From JBFWML01 sp050251635 (GTDB taxonomy: Bacteria > Campylobacterota > Campylobacteria > Campylobacterales > SZUA-545), in NCBI GenBank assembly GCA_050251635.1, contig JBFWML010000049.1, forward strand, positions 1-14,921: DNA of 14,921 bases, in the 5' to 3' direction. Positions 1-6,429 of the stretch are shown here, one piece after another; the first letter of the stretch is position 1; every line of letters begins with the position of its first letter. A program made the position numbers and the translations under genes. The notes beneath the pieces are model-generated. The model searched no databases. It was not told the origin of the DNA and saw only the letters and a list, made by a program, of their open reading frames with translations.

Positions 1-10
1 CTTCCGATCT
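1..10. other. Probable sequencing-adapter remnant at contig edge
   Basis: The first ten bases, CTTCCGATCT, are identical to the 3' end of the standard Illumina TruSeq adapter (which ends GCTCTTCCGATCT). An exact ten-base match lying exactly at the edge of the sequence is unlikely by chance. The biological sequence probably begins near base 11. No equivalent adapter end is visible at the right edge. Confidence 0.75.
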
Positions 11-39
11 TAACACAGCCAATGTGACAAGGAGTTAAG

Positions 40-750
40 ATGCGAAAAGGTGCGCTCATCGCCACAGCCGGTTTGGTGGTGCTTTTTTCCGGTTGCGCCA
101 AAAGTCTCGATCCGCAGATGGATTTCAAAGCGCCCGAGTACGTTCAGCAGATGCCCTCCAAGGAAGAGGAGCAGCTCAGCACCCTGGGCAGCCTCTTTGG
201 GCAGGGGGACAACCCGCTCTTTTCCGATCGCAAGGCGATGAACGTCAACGATATCGTCACCGTCCTGATCGCCGAACAGGCCAGCAGCAGCAGCACCGGC
301 AGCCGTCAGCTGACCCGCACGCAGGAGACGCAGCTGGGGCCGGCCTCGATCACCTACGGCGGCACCGCGCAATCGGGCAACAAACTGGCCAGCAATATCA
401 ACAACGGCATCAGTTTCGGCTTCGGCGTCAACAACGAGAGCGCCTTCGGCGGCAGCGGAACCGCCAGCCGCAGCGAAAACTTCGCCGCCACCGTGAGCGC
501 GCGCATCGTCAAGGTGATGCAAAACGGCAACTATTTCATTGAGGGGCGGCGCGAGATTATGGTGGAGGATGAAAAGCAGGTGATTCAGATCAGCGGCGTA
601 ATCCGCCCCTACGATATCGCCCAAAACAACACCATCTCTTCGGCCTACATCTCCGAAGCGAAGATTCTCTACAAAACCGAAGGAGACATCAAACGCGCCA
701 CCAAACAGGGCTGGGGAACGCGTATGCTCGAAACGGTCTGGCCCTTTTAA
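40..750 (+). CDS. flgH: Flagellar L-ring protein FlgH (lipoprotein)
   Basis: FlgH forms the L-ring, the outer-membrane bushing around the flagellar rod. The 236-residue product is close to the usual length of about 230. The N-terminus is a lipoprotein signal: basic start, hydrophobic core, then a lipobox LFSGC with the lipidated Cys at residue 19. The family pattern follows: NPLFSDRKAMNVNDIVTVLI near residues 58-77, then a Gly/Ser/Asn-rich barrel region. After that come NGNYFIEGRREIMVEDEK, SGVIRPYDIAQNNTISSAYI and a C-terminus ending in WPF, all typical of FlgH. An AAGGAG at 29-34 is well spaced from the ATG. No P-ring gene or other flagellar gene is visible, but the window starts only 39 bases upstream. 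The dispersed position would suit Campylobacterota, whose flagellar genes are scattered. Identification is firm. Confidence 0.96.
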   Translation: MRKGALIATAGLVVLFSGCAKSLDPQMDFKAPEYVQQMPSKEEEQLSTLGSLFGQGDNPLFSDRKAMNVNDIVTVLIAEQASSSSTGSRQLTRTQETQLGPASITYGGTAQSGNKLASNINNGISFGFGVNNESAFGGSGTASRSENFAATVSARIVKVMQNGNYFIEGRREIMVEDEKQVIQISGVIRPYDIAQNNTISSAYISEAKILYKTEGDIKRATKQGWGTRMLETVWPF

Positions 751-791
751 ATAAAAAAACGGCTTTAACCGCATAACCTAAACGTCACGTT

Positions 792-805
792 GCTACAATG
801 GCGGC
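792..805 (+). promoter_or_regulatory. Putative -10 promoter element upstream of the DedA-like gene
   Basis: GCTACAATGGCGGC lies 45 bases before the GTG start. TACAAT at 794-799 is one mismatch from the sigma-70 -10 consensus TATAAT. A closely similar 14-mer occurs upstream of hemL at 6430-6443. The sequence before it (751-790) is A/T-rich, with no obvious -35 box, which fits Campylobacterota sigma-70 promoters. This is assigned from sequence similarity only. Confidence 0.45.
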
Positions 806-836
806 CATTCTGGCACCGGCCATGTGAAGGGGATGC

Positions 837-1442
837 GTGATCGACTGGCTTTTACTCAACGTCTCCGAGGTGGGCTACCTCGGCGTTTTTCTGACGATGA
901 CGCTGGTTTTTAGCTTTGTCCCCTTCCCTTCGCAGGTGGTGCTGCTGCCGGCGGGATTTTTGGCCAGCCAGGGGGAGTTCAATCTTTTTTTGATCATTCT
1001 TTCAGGCACGCTCGGCGGCATTGCGGGCGCGCATATCAACTACTATCTGGCCAACCGCCTCGGCCGCCGCGTGGTGCTGCGCTACGGCCGTTACGTCATG
1101 ATCAGCGAAGGCGGGCTGCACAAGGCCGAAAAGTTCTTTGACGATTACGGCCAGTTTTCTATTCTGATCGGTCTGATTACGCCGGGGATCGGCCAGCTGA
1201 TCACGCTTCCGGCGGGTTTGGCGGCGATGGATAGGGTGAAGTTTTTTGTCTCCGTCGTTTCGGGCGCGCTGCTTTGGAACGCGCTGATGGTTCTGCTGGG
1301 CTACTATTTTGGCGAGCATCAAAGCTTCCTGCTTCAAAAGTGGCCGCAGATCCTAATGGGGCTGTTTGCGGCGGTGACGGCGATTGTGCTGATTTACGTC
1401 TGTATTAAGCGGCGCTGCTTTGCCGCCGAGAAGCCGCGCTAG
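837..1442 (+). CDS. Divergent DedA-family (VTT/SNARE-associated) inner-membrane protein
   Basis: The 201-residue product is very hydrophobic, with about five membrane segments. It follows the DedA outline: a re-entrant PFPSQVVLLPAGFLA near residues 29-43, then GTLGGIAGAHINYYLANRLGR (57-77, split here by eye), an EKFFDDYG helix (98-105) and TPGIGQLITLPAGLAAM (115-131). DedA proteins are proton-dependent lipid transport or flippase proteins needed for envelope homeostasis. The residues usually functional in the family are missing here. The PSE-type Glu is Gln33, the Gly-Asp before the second motif is GAH, and the two Arg of the RF-PG-R motif are replaced around 113-119. The start is GTG, with a purine-rich GAAGGGG at 826-832. 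An ATG at 833 is out of frame. yidD follows after 3 bases, so the two genes are probably co-transcribed. Confidence 0.8.
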   Translation: MIDWLLLNVSEVGYLGVFLTMTLVFSFVPFPSQVVLLPAGFLASQGEFNLFLIILSGTLGGIAGAHINYYLANRLGRRVVLRYGRYVMISEGGLHKAEKFFDDYGQFSILIGLITPGIGQLITLPAGLAAMDRVKFFVSVVSGALLWNALMVLLGYYFGEHQSFLLQKWPQILMGLFAAVTAIVLIYVCIKRRCFAAEKPR

Positions 1443-1445
1443 GGC

Positions 1446-1781
1446 ATGAACCCCTTTAGCCGCGCGCTTTGGCTGCTGGTGCGCCTTTATCAGCTGACCC
1501 TTTCCCATCTGATTGGCCGCACCTGCCGCCACTACCCCACCTGCTCCCACTACGCCCTGTGGCAACTGGAAAAGAACGGCTTTTTGCGCGCCACCGGGGC
1601 GATCGTCTCCCGCGTGCTGCGCTGCAATCCGCTTTTTGGGGGCGGGATCGAGTATCCGCGCCTAAAGACCCTGCCCGCCAAAGCGGTTTGGGCTCAAGGG
1701 GCGGTTAAAATCACGTGGTGGTATATTCCCGATAAAAACGGGGGATTTTTTCTGATTAAAGGCCTGAAGGAGCGTGTATGA
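1446..1781 (+). CDS. yidD: Membrane protein insertion efficiency factor YidD
   Basis: YidD is a small membrane-associated protein that sits near the YidC/Sec insertion machinery and assists insertion of inner-membrane proteins. The 111-residue product has an amphipathic N-terminal helix (LVRLYQLTLSHLIG, residues 11-24) and the signature CRHYPTCSHYA (27-37). Next comes a helix LEKNGFLRATGAIVSRVLRC and then NPLFGGGIEYP. The three conserved cysteines are at 27, 33 and 60. The 40-residue tail after the core, ending near WWYIPDKNGGFFLIK, is longer than in enterobacterial YidD; from memory, Campylobacterota homologues carry such a tail. No strong ribosome site is seen, and the start lies 3 bases after the DedA-like stop, which suggests coupling. 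The stop overlaps the next start as ATGA. It is not in the usual rpmH-rnpA-yidD-yidC context. Confidence 0.92.
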   Translation: MNPFSRALWLLVRLYQLTLSHLIGRTCRHYPTCSHYALWQLEKNGFLRATGAIVSRVLRCNPLFGGGIEYPRLKTLPAKAVWAQGAVKITWWYIPDKNGGFFLIKGLKERV

Positions 1782-2389
1782 AACAGCTTGTTAAACCGAT
1801 GGGGCGCGGCTACCAGACCAACTGCTATCTTTTGATTCACAACGATAAAAGCCTGATTATCGATCCGGGCATCGGCGCGACCGAGTGGGTGATCGAAAAC
1901 GCCGTCAATCCGGTGGCTATTCTCAACACCCACGGCCACTTCGATCACGTTTGGAGCAATGCCGCTTTGCAGGAGGCTCTGGGCGTTCCGGTCTATATTC
2001 ACGCTCTGGATGCGCCGATGCTTCAGATGGACCCCTTTAACCTGCAGATGCCCCTCAGCCGCGCGGATGTGCTGATTGCGGATGAAAACCCCATTGCGCT
2101 GGAGGGGTTTGAGTTTCGCTTCGTTCATATGCCCGGACACACCCCCGGCACCGCAATGATCGTCTTTGAGGATCGTCTTTTTACGGGGGATTTTCTCTTT
2201 GACGGCACCATTGGGCGCACCGACTTTCTCGGCTCGGACCCCAAGGCGATGATTCGCAGTCTGGAGCGTTTTATGGCGGAGTTTGAAGGCGATCGGCCCC
2301 TTTATCCCGGCCACGGCATCCCCACGAGCGAAGCCCGCGCGCGGCGGTTTATTCCCGACTATATCACGATGCTTCAGCGGGCGCTTTAA
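1778..2389 (+). CDS. MBL-fold metallo-hydrolase, glyoxalase II-like
   Basis: This is a metallo-beta-lactamase-fold hydrolase of the hydroxyacylglutathione hydrolase (GloB-like) group, probably cytosolic. All metal ligands are visible in the 203-residue product: THGHFDH (H52, H54, D56, H57), PGH at 119-121, TGD at 136-138 and PGHG at 177-180. An IIDPG strand lies at 27-31. The length matches the short bacterial GloB-like proteins, which lack the full glyoxalase II C-terminal helical domain, so the true substrate is uncertain: a thioester such as S-lactoylglutathione, a persulfide, or another ester. The start is well supported by AAGGAG at 1767-1772, five bases before the ATG, and the ATG overlaps the yidD stop by 4 bases. 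The 3' end overlaps the convergent globin-like gene by 26 bp. Confidence 0.9.
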   Translation: MKQLVKPMGRGYQTNCYLLIHNDKSLIIDPGIGATEWVIENAVNPVAILNTHGHFDHVWSNAALQEALGVPVYIHALDAPMLQMDPFNLQMPLSRADVLIADENPIALEGFEFRFVHMPGHTPGTAMIVFEDRLFTGDFLFDGTIGRTDFLGSDPKAMIRSLERFMAEFEGDRPLYPGHGIPTSEARARRFIPDYITMLQRAL

Positions 2390-3266
2390 GGCCGGTAAAG
2401 ACCCGGAACATCGTCATTTCGATCTGCAAGTCCAGATAATACAGCGCCAGCGAAGCCTGGGAAAATTCGGGATCGGCGGTGTAAAGCGCGCACTTTTCCA
2501 TAAAATCCGCGATCAAAGCGCGGCTGCCCGGCATGGCCAGCAGATTGTGTCTGGCGTGGGCCAGCAGGGACTCAAAGCGCAAAATCACCGTGGAAATCTT
2601 CTCGCAGCCGCGCTGATTGAGCAGGTTGACATGGGCGCCGTAACGCTTCAGCCCCGCGAGCAGCTCCTCAAAGCTTGCGGGCGTTAACTCCTCTTCCAAA
2701 AGGGCAAAAACGGCAATCTCGATCGCCTGCGTTTTGGGGGATGCGCCGCTGATGGGTTGATCCAGCTGCTCTTCGAGCGACGCCAGGAACCGGTCGTCAT
2801 AGCTTTTGAGAAACAAAAAGGCCAGCGAATCCATCTTGCGGCGGTAGAAGAGCTGATCTTTAAGATCCAGTTTAAAATGAACGATCGCCCACGGTTCGAA
2901 GCGGGCGCTGAGATAAAGAAAATACTCATACACCAGCTCAAAGGGGATATTGAGCCGCTTGTGAATCCCCATTGCCCGCACAAAGTAGGTCAATATCTGC
3001 CGGTAATCCATCACCAGCACATAGAGGCAAAAACGCGCGAGGTTTTTTTCGAACCGGATGCGGCGCTGCGGGCTTGCGATGGGGCCGTGAAAGGGCTTCA
3101 GGCGCGTGTCGGCCAAAATCCGATCGTAAAAATCATGGGTGACCTGACGCATCTCTTCGATCGCGCGGGTGGAGAAGGATTGTCTTAAATAGGCCGGATC
3201 GTTAAGCTGCCCATTGAAAATCGCCCTGAGCCCCAGCTGTTCATCCAATGCGTTCCAGTCAACCAT
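2364..3266 (-). CDS. Putative sensor-globin (protoglobin-like) domain protein
   Basis: The 300-residue product has no signal peptide or membrane segment and is predicted cytosolic and mostly helical. Residues 35-115 resemble the globin domain of globin-coupled sensors and protoglobins: FYDRILADTRLKPFH (46-60), a central helix, then a D-Y-x-Q-x-x-x-Y stretch and MGIHKRLNIP (99-108). His102 sits where the heme-ligating F-helix His occurs in those families. If so, it would bind heme and sense O2, NO or redox state. Residues 150-300 are helical and unrecognised. I see no diguanylate cyclase, MCP or kinase output motif, so the signalling partner is unknown. The ATG has GAGGGGG upstream with suitable spacing. 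It is the last gene of the cmoB run, 14 bases after the thioesterase gene, and its 3' end overlaps the MBL-fold gene. The globin assignment is inference from motifs. Confidence 0.6.
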   Translation of the reverse strand: MVDWNALDEQLGLRAIFNGQLNDPAYLRQSFSTRAIEEMRQVTHDFYDRILADTRLKPFHGPIASPQRRIRFEKNLARFCLYVLVMDYRQILTYFVRAMGIHKRLNIPFELVYEYFLYLSARFEPWAIVHFKLDLKDQLFYRRKMDSLAFLFLKSYDDRFLASLEEQLDQPISGASPKTQAIEIAVFALLEEELTPASFEELLAGLKRYGAHVNLLNQRGCEKISTVILRFESLLAHARHNLLAMPGSRALIADFMEKCALYTADPEFSQASLALYYLDLQIEMTMFRVFTGLKAPAEAS

Positions 3267-3280
3267 ATTTCCCCCTCATT

Positions 3281-3766
3281 TTATTCAGACATCAAGTGCA
3301 GGCTCAGGACATGTTTTTCAAGCACGACGGCCGCAAACTCCCCCTCAAACACCTTCACGTCGTTCATGCTGCCCACCACCATGATATTGCGTTTGCGCGT
3401 GGTGGTCTGCAACGCGCTGGCCTCAAAGATCACCTCATCCTCCACCTTGAGCGGCGCCAGGAAGTTGCAGCGGGCCACGGCCAGCACCACGTTGGGTTTG
3501 TTCACCGCCGCCATCGCCGCAAAATTGGCGGCACTAAAGACAAAGCCGGTATGCACCAGCCCTTTTTTGTCCACCGCCATCGCCTCGGTGGTGATGAGGC
3601 GGATTTTTGCGTAACCGTCCTGCAAATCCTCCACCACGCCGCAGAGGTTTTGATCGATCAGGTTGTGGGTTTTGAGATCGAGCCGTTCGCTGCGGTTATC
3701 CAGCAGGTCGGAGGATTCGTCCTCTTCATCGCCCACCAAATCTTCGCCGTCAAACTCTTCGGCCAT
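3281..3766 (-). CDS. Hotdog-fold thioesterase (PaaI-like)
   Basis: The product resembles the single-domain PaaI/FapR-like hotdog family, which hydrolyses acyl-CoA or related thioesters. In the 161-residue form the core runs from about residue 30 to 155. GLVHTGFVFSAANFAAMAAVN (residues 69-89, written here as the hotdog helix) matches the H-G-G-x-x-x-x-x-D region; the usual acidic or amide catalytic residue is most likely Asn81. The strands NVVLAVARCNFLAPL and EVIFEASAL follow. An unusual, strongly acidic N-terminal tail (about 20 Asp/Glu/Ser-rich residues) precedes the fold. I prefer ATG at 3766, because AAGGAGG is then five bases upstream. A GTG one codon earlier is also open but too close. 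The ATG overlaps the cmoB stop by one base (TGATG), so translation is probably coupled. The substrate is unknown. Confidence 0.82.
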   Translation of the reverse strand: MAEEFDGEDLVGDEEDESSDLLDNRSERLDLKTHNLIDQNLCGVVEDLQDGYAKIRLITTEAMAVDKKGLVHTGFVFSAANFAAMAAVNKPNVVLAVARCNFLAPLKVEDEVIFEASALQTTTRKRNIMVVGSMNDVKVFEGEFAAVVLEKHVLSLHLMSE

Positions 3767-4650
3767 CACCGCCTCCTTGCGCTAATATAAACCCGCACCG
3801 GGGCCGGATAGCCCTCGACGGTTTTGCCCGGGTCGCCGGGGTCTAAAAAATGCTCCAGACTCTCGCCCTCGATCCAGGCCGTTTTGCGCTGTTCGCTCGC
3901 ATCGGTGGGCTTTTTTTCCAGAACCCGCATCGCCTCAAACCCCGTGCGCTCCAGCCAGTTAAAAAGCGCCGGCACCGTGGGGATAAACCAGATGTTGGGG
4001 ATTTTAGAATACCGCGCCTTGGGGCTTAGGCAATACTCTTCGCCGCCTTCGATCATAAAGGTGTCCAAAATCAGCTCGCCGCCCTTTTCCAGCGCGCTTG
4101 AGAGCGCCTTGAGCGTGCCGATCGGATCGGGGCGGTGGTAGAGCACCCCCAGACAAAAAACCGTATCGAACCGCTGGCCGTATTCGGGCAGATGCTGCAC
4201 GCCGAGCAGCTCGTAGCGGATGCGCGAGCGCACAAACCGGTCGATAAACAAAAACTGCAGGTAAAAAAGCGCCGAAGGATCAAACCCCGTCAGGCTTTCG
4301 GGTTTGAGCGAAAGCATCCTGAAAAGGTAGTACCCGTTGTTACACCCCACATCCAGCACCCGCTTGCCCGCCAAATCCAGATGGGGCAGCAGCAGGTTGT
4401 ATTTGACAAAACTGCGCCATTCGCTGTCGATCAGCAGGTTGTTGATCTTAAACGGCCCCTTGCGCCAGGGCATCAGGCTGCGGGCCAAGGCTTCGTAATC
4501 TTCGCCGCTGCGGGTTTGAATGGTGACGCAATCGCCCAGGTCGATCGACGCCACATCGGGCGTAAGCGCTTCGATCGCGGCAAACTGCGGCGCGTAGTGG
4601 CCCGAACGGATCTGTTTGAAAAGCGGGGCTTGGAAGGCTTCTAGTTGCAA
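3766..4650 (-). CDS. cmoB: tRNA U34 carboxymethyltransferase CmoB
   Basis: CmoB transfers a carboxymethyl group from carboxy-S-adenosyl-methionine to 5-hydroxyuridine 34, giving cmo5U in the wobble position of several tRNAs. The 294-residue product is shorter than the E. coli protein (323), as in Campylobacterota. Visible family motifs are MPWRKGPF (60-67), the Rossmann loop DVGCNNGYY (100-108), FDPSALFYLQF, FDTVFCLGVLYHRPDP and IPNIWFIPTVPAL. The C-terminal block ESLEHFLDPGDPGKTVEGYP (20 residues) is nearly diagnostic. The start is TTG at 4650, which is the most upstream possible because a TAA stop lies directly before it. No Met occurs before residue 60, and the length fits the family. The TTG lies inside the last codons of the lipoprotein gene (10-base overlap). 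No cmoA is visible in the window. Confidence 0.96.
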   Translation of the reverse strand: MQLEAFQAPLFKQIRSGHYAPQFAAIEALTPDVASIDLGDCVTIQTRSGEDYEALARSLMPWRKGPFKINNLLIDSEWRSFVKYNLLLPHLDLAGKRVLDVGCNNGYYLFRMLSLKPESLTGFDPSALFYLQFLFIDRFVRSRIRYELLGVQHLPEYGQRFDTVFCLGVLYHRPDPIGTLKALSSALEKGGELILDTFMIEGGEEYCLSPKARYSKIPNIWFIPTVPALFNWLERTGFEAMRVLEKKPTDASEQRKTAWIEGESLEHFLDPGDPGKTVEGYPAPVRVYISARRR

Positions 4651-4865
4651 TTAAGACAGTCTCCCAGCAGACTCTCTTGTTTGGGCGCGGCGCAGCGGTT
4701 GGAGAGGTTGTTTTGCGGGCATTTTTTATAGTAAATCCCCTGCGCGTCGTAGCCTTCGACGCAGTCGTTGTACAGATAGGTCGAGTAACCGCACTCGTTG
4801 GAAAAGACGCATCCCGAGAGCATCAGCGCCAGCGTCACAGGCAGCGCGATTTTCAAAAGCCGCAT
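4641..4865 (-). CDS. Small cysteine-rich lipoprotein, function unknown
   Basis: The 74-residue precursor has a clear lipoprotein signal, MRLLKIALPVTLALMLSGC, with the lipidated Cys at residue 19. The mature part is about 55 residues and carries six further cysteines, at 25, 35, 49, 58, 70 and 73. It is also rich in Tyr and Asn, with a segment ECGYSTYLYNDC followed by YDAQGIYYKKC. The even number of Cys suggests disulfides in the periplasm, or possibly metal binding. The ATG at 4865 is chosen because AAGGAGG lies four bases upstream and the signal peptide begins exactly there; a longer frame upstream (to 5027) is low-complexity and overlaps the previous gene. It overlaps the cmoB start by 10 bases. 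I do not recognise the family. Confidence 0.85.
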   Translation of the reverse strand: MRLLKIALPVTLALMLSGCVFSNECGYSTYLYNDCVEGYDAQGIYYKKCPQNNLSNRCAAPKQESLLGDCLNCN

Positions 4866-4909
4866 CGATCCTCCTTGAACTTTGCCACGCCGTAGCAAGA
4901 AGCGATCCT

Positions 4910-5491
4910 TTAGGGGTTGGGGGTTGCTTTTTTGTTTTGGCGCTCCTCGTGGGCGCAGTGAATCAGGCGGATAACCCAGTCGTAGGTTTTGCGCGTGGCA
5001 AAAAAGCCAACCACCGCAAAAACGCACCCCATCACCACCGATCCGGTCAAAAAGGGCACGGGCGCATGGGCCAGCGCCTTTAGCAGCCCCTCTTCTTTAA
5101 ATACGTTCAAACTGCTGGGGCTTTGGAGAATAAACTCCCCCAGTTCCAGCTGCAAAAAAACAAACAGCGGCGTCGTCAGGGGATTGGTGATCCAGCAGGC
5201 CAGCAGCGCCAAGGGAATATTGCCCCGCGCAAAAACCGCAAACAGCCCTGCGGGCACCATCTGAAAGGGAATGGGCAACATGGCGAAAAAACAGCCGATC
5301 GCAAACCCCTTGGCCAGCGCCTCGCGGTGCGGCTCCCACAGATCGCTATGGATAAAACGATCCCCCAACCGGCGGTGCAGCCAAGAGCCCTTGACCTGTT
5401 TGAGCCGGGGAATATGGCGCAGATACTTCCCCGCCGGAGAACGCCGCCAGACGTGCGGCTTGATGGTGTGCTTGTGGGACTTGTGACCCAT
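4910..5491 (-). CDS. DUF2062 domain membrane protein
   Basis: The 193-residue product matches the DUF2062 pattern. It has a basic cytoplasmic N-terminus and EALAKGFAIGCFFAMLPIPF (57-76) entering the membrane. A second hydrophobic hairpin contains the hallmark CWITNPLTTPLFVF (99-112). A last membrane segment lies near 148-168 before a short charged tail. The family is of unknown biochemical function; members occur near glycosyltransferases or envelope genes in other bacteria, which I cannot test here. The start is set at 5491, where MGHKSHKHTIKPH is preceded by CAGGA nine bases upstream. A longer frame to 5617 would run back into the preceding gene and lacks a good ribosome site. A 44-base gap separates it from the lipoprotein gene. 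Confidence 0.85.
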   Translation of the reverse strand: MGHKSHKHTIKPHVWRRSPAGKYLRHIPRLKQVKGSWLHRRLGDRFIHSDLWEPHREALAKGFAIGCFFAMLPIPFQMVPAGLFAVFARGNIPLALLACWITNPLTTPLFVFLQLELGEFILQSPSSLNVFKEEGLLKALAHAPVPFLTGSVVMGCVFAVVGFFATRKTYDWVIRLIHCAHEERQNKKATPNP

Positions 5492-5543
5492 AAATCGCGC
5501 TCCTGCCTCTTGATGCGGGGATTTTAGCGGCCAAAGCCTGTGT

Positions 5544-6173
5544 TTAAAACGAAAGCCCCACCCCAAAACCATAGGTCCGGTAAGCATCCATGCCGCCGCC
5601 TGCCGAGAGCGCTTCATAATAGGTGCCCAAAAGCGTCAGCCGATCGGCCAAAACAAAATGGCCGCTCAGCTCAACGCCCTGACGGGCGTTTGCGTGATCG
5701 CTTAGATCGCTGCTAAATTCGTAGCAAGCCCGAATCAGAGAGCGGCGATCGGGATAGGCCCCGACACACTCCTTGAAAGGAACTGCAGTGCTCGTCTTGC
5801 TTCCGCTTTGCTGGGCCTGGCCGTTTTGCACCGTTTTCCAGCGGGTTTGCAGATGCTCCACCCCCGCCTGCGGCCCGGCGAAAAAATACTTTTTAAAAGC
5901 AAACCGATACTCCACCGACCCCTGAAAACTCTGCGCCCGGTACCAATACTCCTGCCCTGCGGCAACCAAGAGGCGCTGATCGGCATAGTTCATATAACTC
6001 ACATCATAAATCCAACGGCCCTGACGGTACGAATACCCAAGCCCGGCACCCGTCAAAGTGTAACGCTGAGCGTTCGCCTCCCACTGCCGGGTTGTGCCGC
6101 CACCGTAAAAACCGCCAAAAGCCTCCAGCGAAAGAGCCAGCATGACTGCGATCGAAGTTGCCAACCTTGCCAT
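5544..6173 (-). CDS. Putative small outer-membrane beta-barrel protein
   Basis: The 209-residue product begins with a Sec signal peptide (MARLATSIAVMLALSLEA, cleavage likely after Ala18). It continues with alternating polar/hydrophobic strands rich in Gly, Tyr and aromatic residues, for example LTGAGLGYSYRQGRWIYDVSYMNYAD and SVEYRFAFKKYFFAGPQAGVEHL (in parts). It ends in GFGVGLSF, a terminal Phe typical of barrels assembled by the BAM complex. The size would suit an eight-strand OmpA- or OmpW-like barrel. A central loop has two Cys (KEC and RAC) that may pair. Three in-frame ATGs exist; I chose 6173 because GGGAGG (6183-6178) is four bases upstream, whereas the ATG at 6185 overlaps that site. 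It is probably the first gene of the leftward run. The specific function is unknown. Confidence 0.7.
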   Translation of the reverse strand: MARLATSIAVMLALSLEAFGGFYGGGTTRQWEANAQRYTLTGAGLGYSYRQGRWIYDVSYMNYADQRLLVAAGQEYWYRAQSFQGSVEYRFAFKKYFFAGPQAGVEHLQTRWKTVQNGQAQQSGSKTSTAVPFKECVGAYPDRRSLIRACYEFSSDLSDHANARQGVELSGHFVLADRLTLLGTYYEALSAGGGMDAYRTYGFGVGLSF

Positions 6174-6198
6174 CATGCCTCCCATAATGTAATGCCGG

Positions 6199-6204
6199 AT
6201 TTTA
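6199..6204 (-). promoter_or_regulatory. Putative -10 box for the leftward six-gene run
   Basis: On the minus strand the sequence reads CTACCTAAAATCCGGC. TAAAAT is one mismatch from TATAAT and lies about 26 bases before the chosen ATG of the barrel protein gene. The surrounding letters resemble the GCTACAAT-GCGGC elements seen before the DedA-like gene and hemL. No -35 box is evident. Confidence 0.35.
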
Positions 6205-6212
6205 GGTAGATA

Positions 6213-6419
6213 TTGCTTTGCCGGGAATCATACCAAAAAGTAGCCTGTCCCCATTTACTCTCTCAAACGCTCACACTTTTCCCTGAAGCGGGCAGGCTTG
6301 CGCCCGAATACGGCGAAGGCGTCCGAAAACTGGTCTATCAGGGTTATTCAATCCTCTACCGAAAAGTCAACGACAAAACCTTACTTGTGTTGACCCTTTT
6401 TAGAGAAAACCTCCCTTGA
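6213..6419 (+). pseudogene. Truncated ParE/RelE-family toxin fragment
   Basis: The open frame (68 residues from a TTG with no convincing ribosome site) matches only the C-terminal half of ParE-type toxins. The pattern is LLSQTLTLFPEAGR, then APEYGEGVRKLVYQGYSILY and a final strand KTLLVLTLFRENLP. These correspond to the F-P-x-x-G-R turn, the R-x-L-x-x-x-x-Y-x-I-x-Y strand and the last beta strand of the family. The N-terminal helical hairpin, normally about 45 residues, is absent in all three forward frames, and no antitoxin gene is present on either side. It is therefore most likely a relic rather than an active toxin. The rest of the 6174-6466 stretch holds the promoters noted separately and no other gene that I can support. 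Confidence 0.6.
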
Positions 6420-6429
6420 GCGGTTTTTA

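Noticed and set aside
10..774. 254-codon minus-strand open frame opposite flgH
   Set aside because: It runs antisense through the whole of flgH and nearly into the adapter bases, and its Ala/Gly-rich product has no motif.
751..775. Possible terminator after flgH (AAAAAAACGGCTTTAACCG)
   Set aside because: The stem is at best 3 bp, or 5 bp with two wobble pairs, and the T-run would lie on the minus strand, where no gene ends.
4866..5027. N-terminal extension of the small lipoprotein
   Set aside because: It would overlap the DUF2062 gene and bury a perfect lipoprotein signal peptide inside the protein; the ATG at 4865 has AAGGAGG just upstream.
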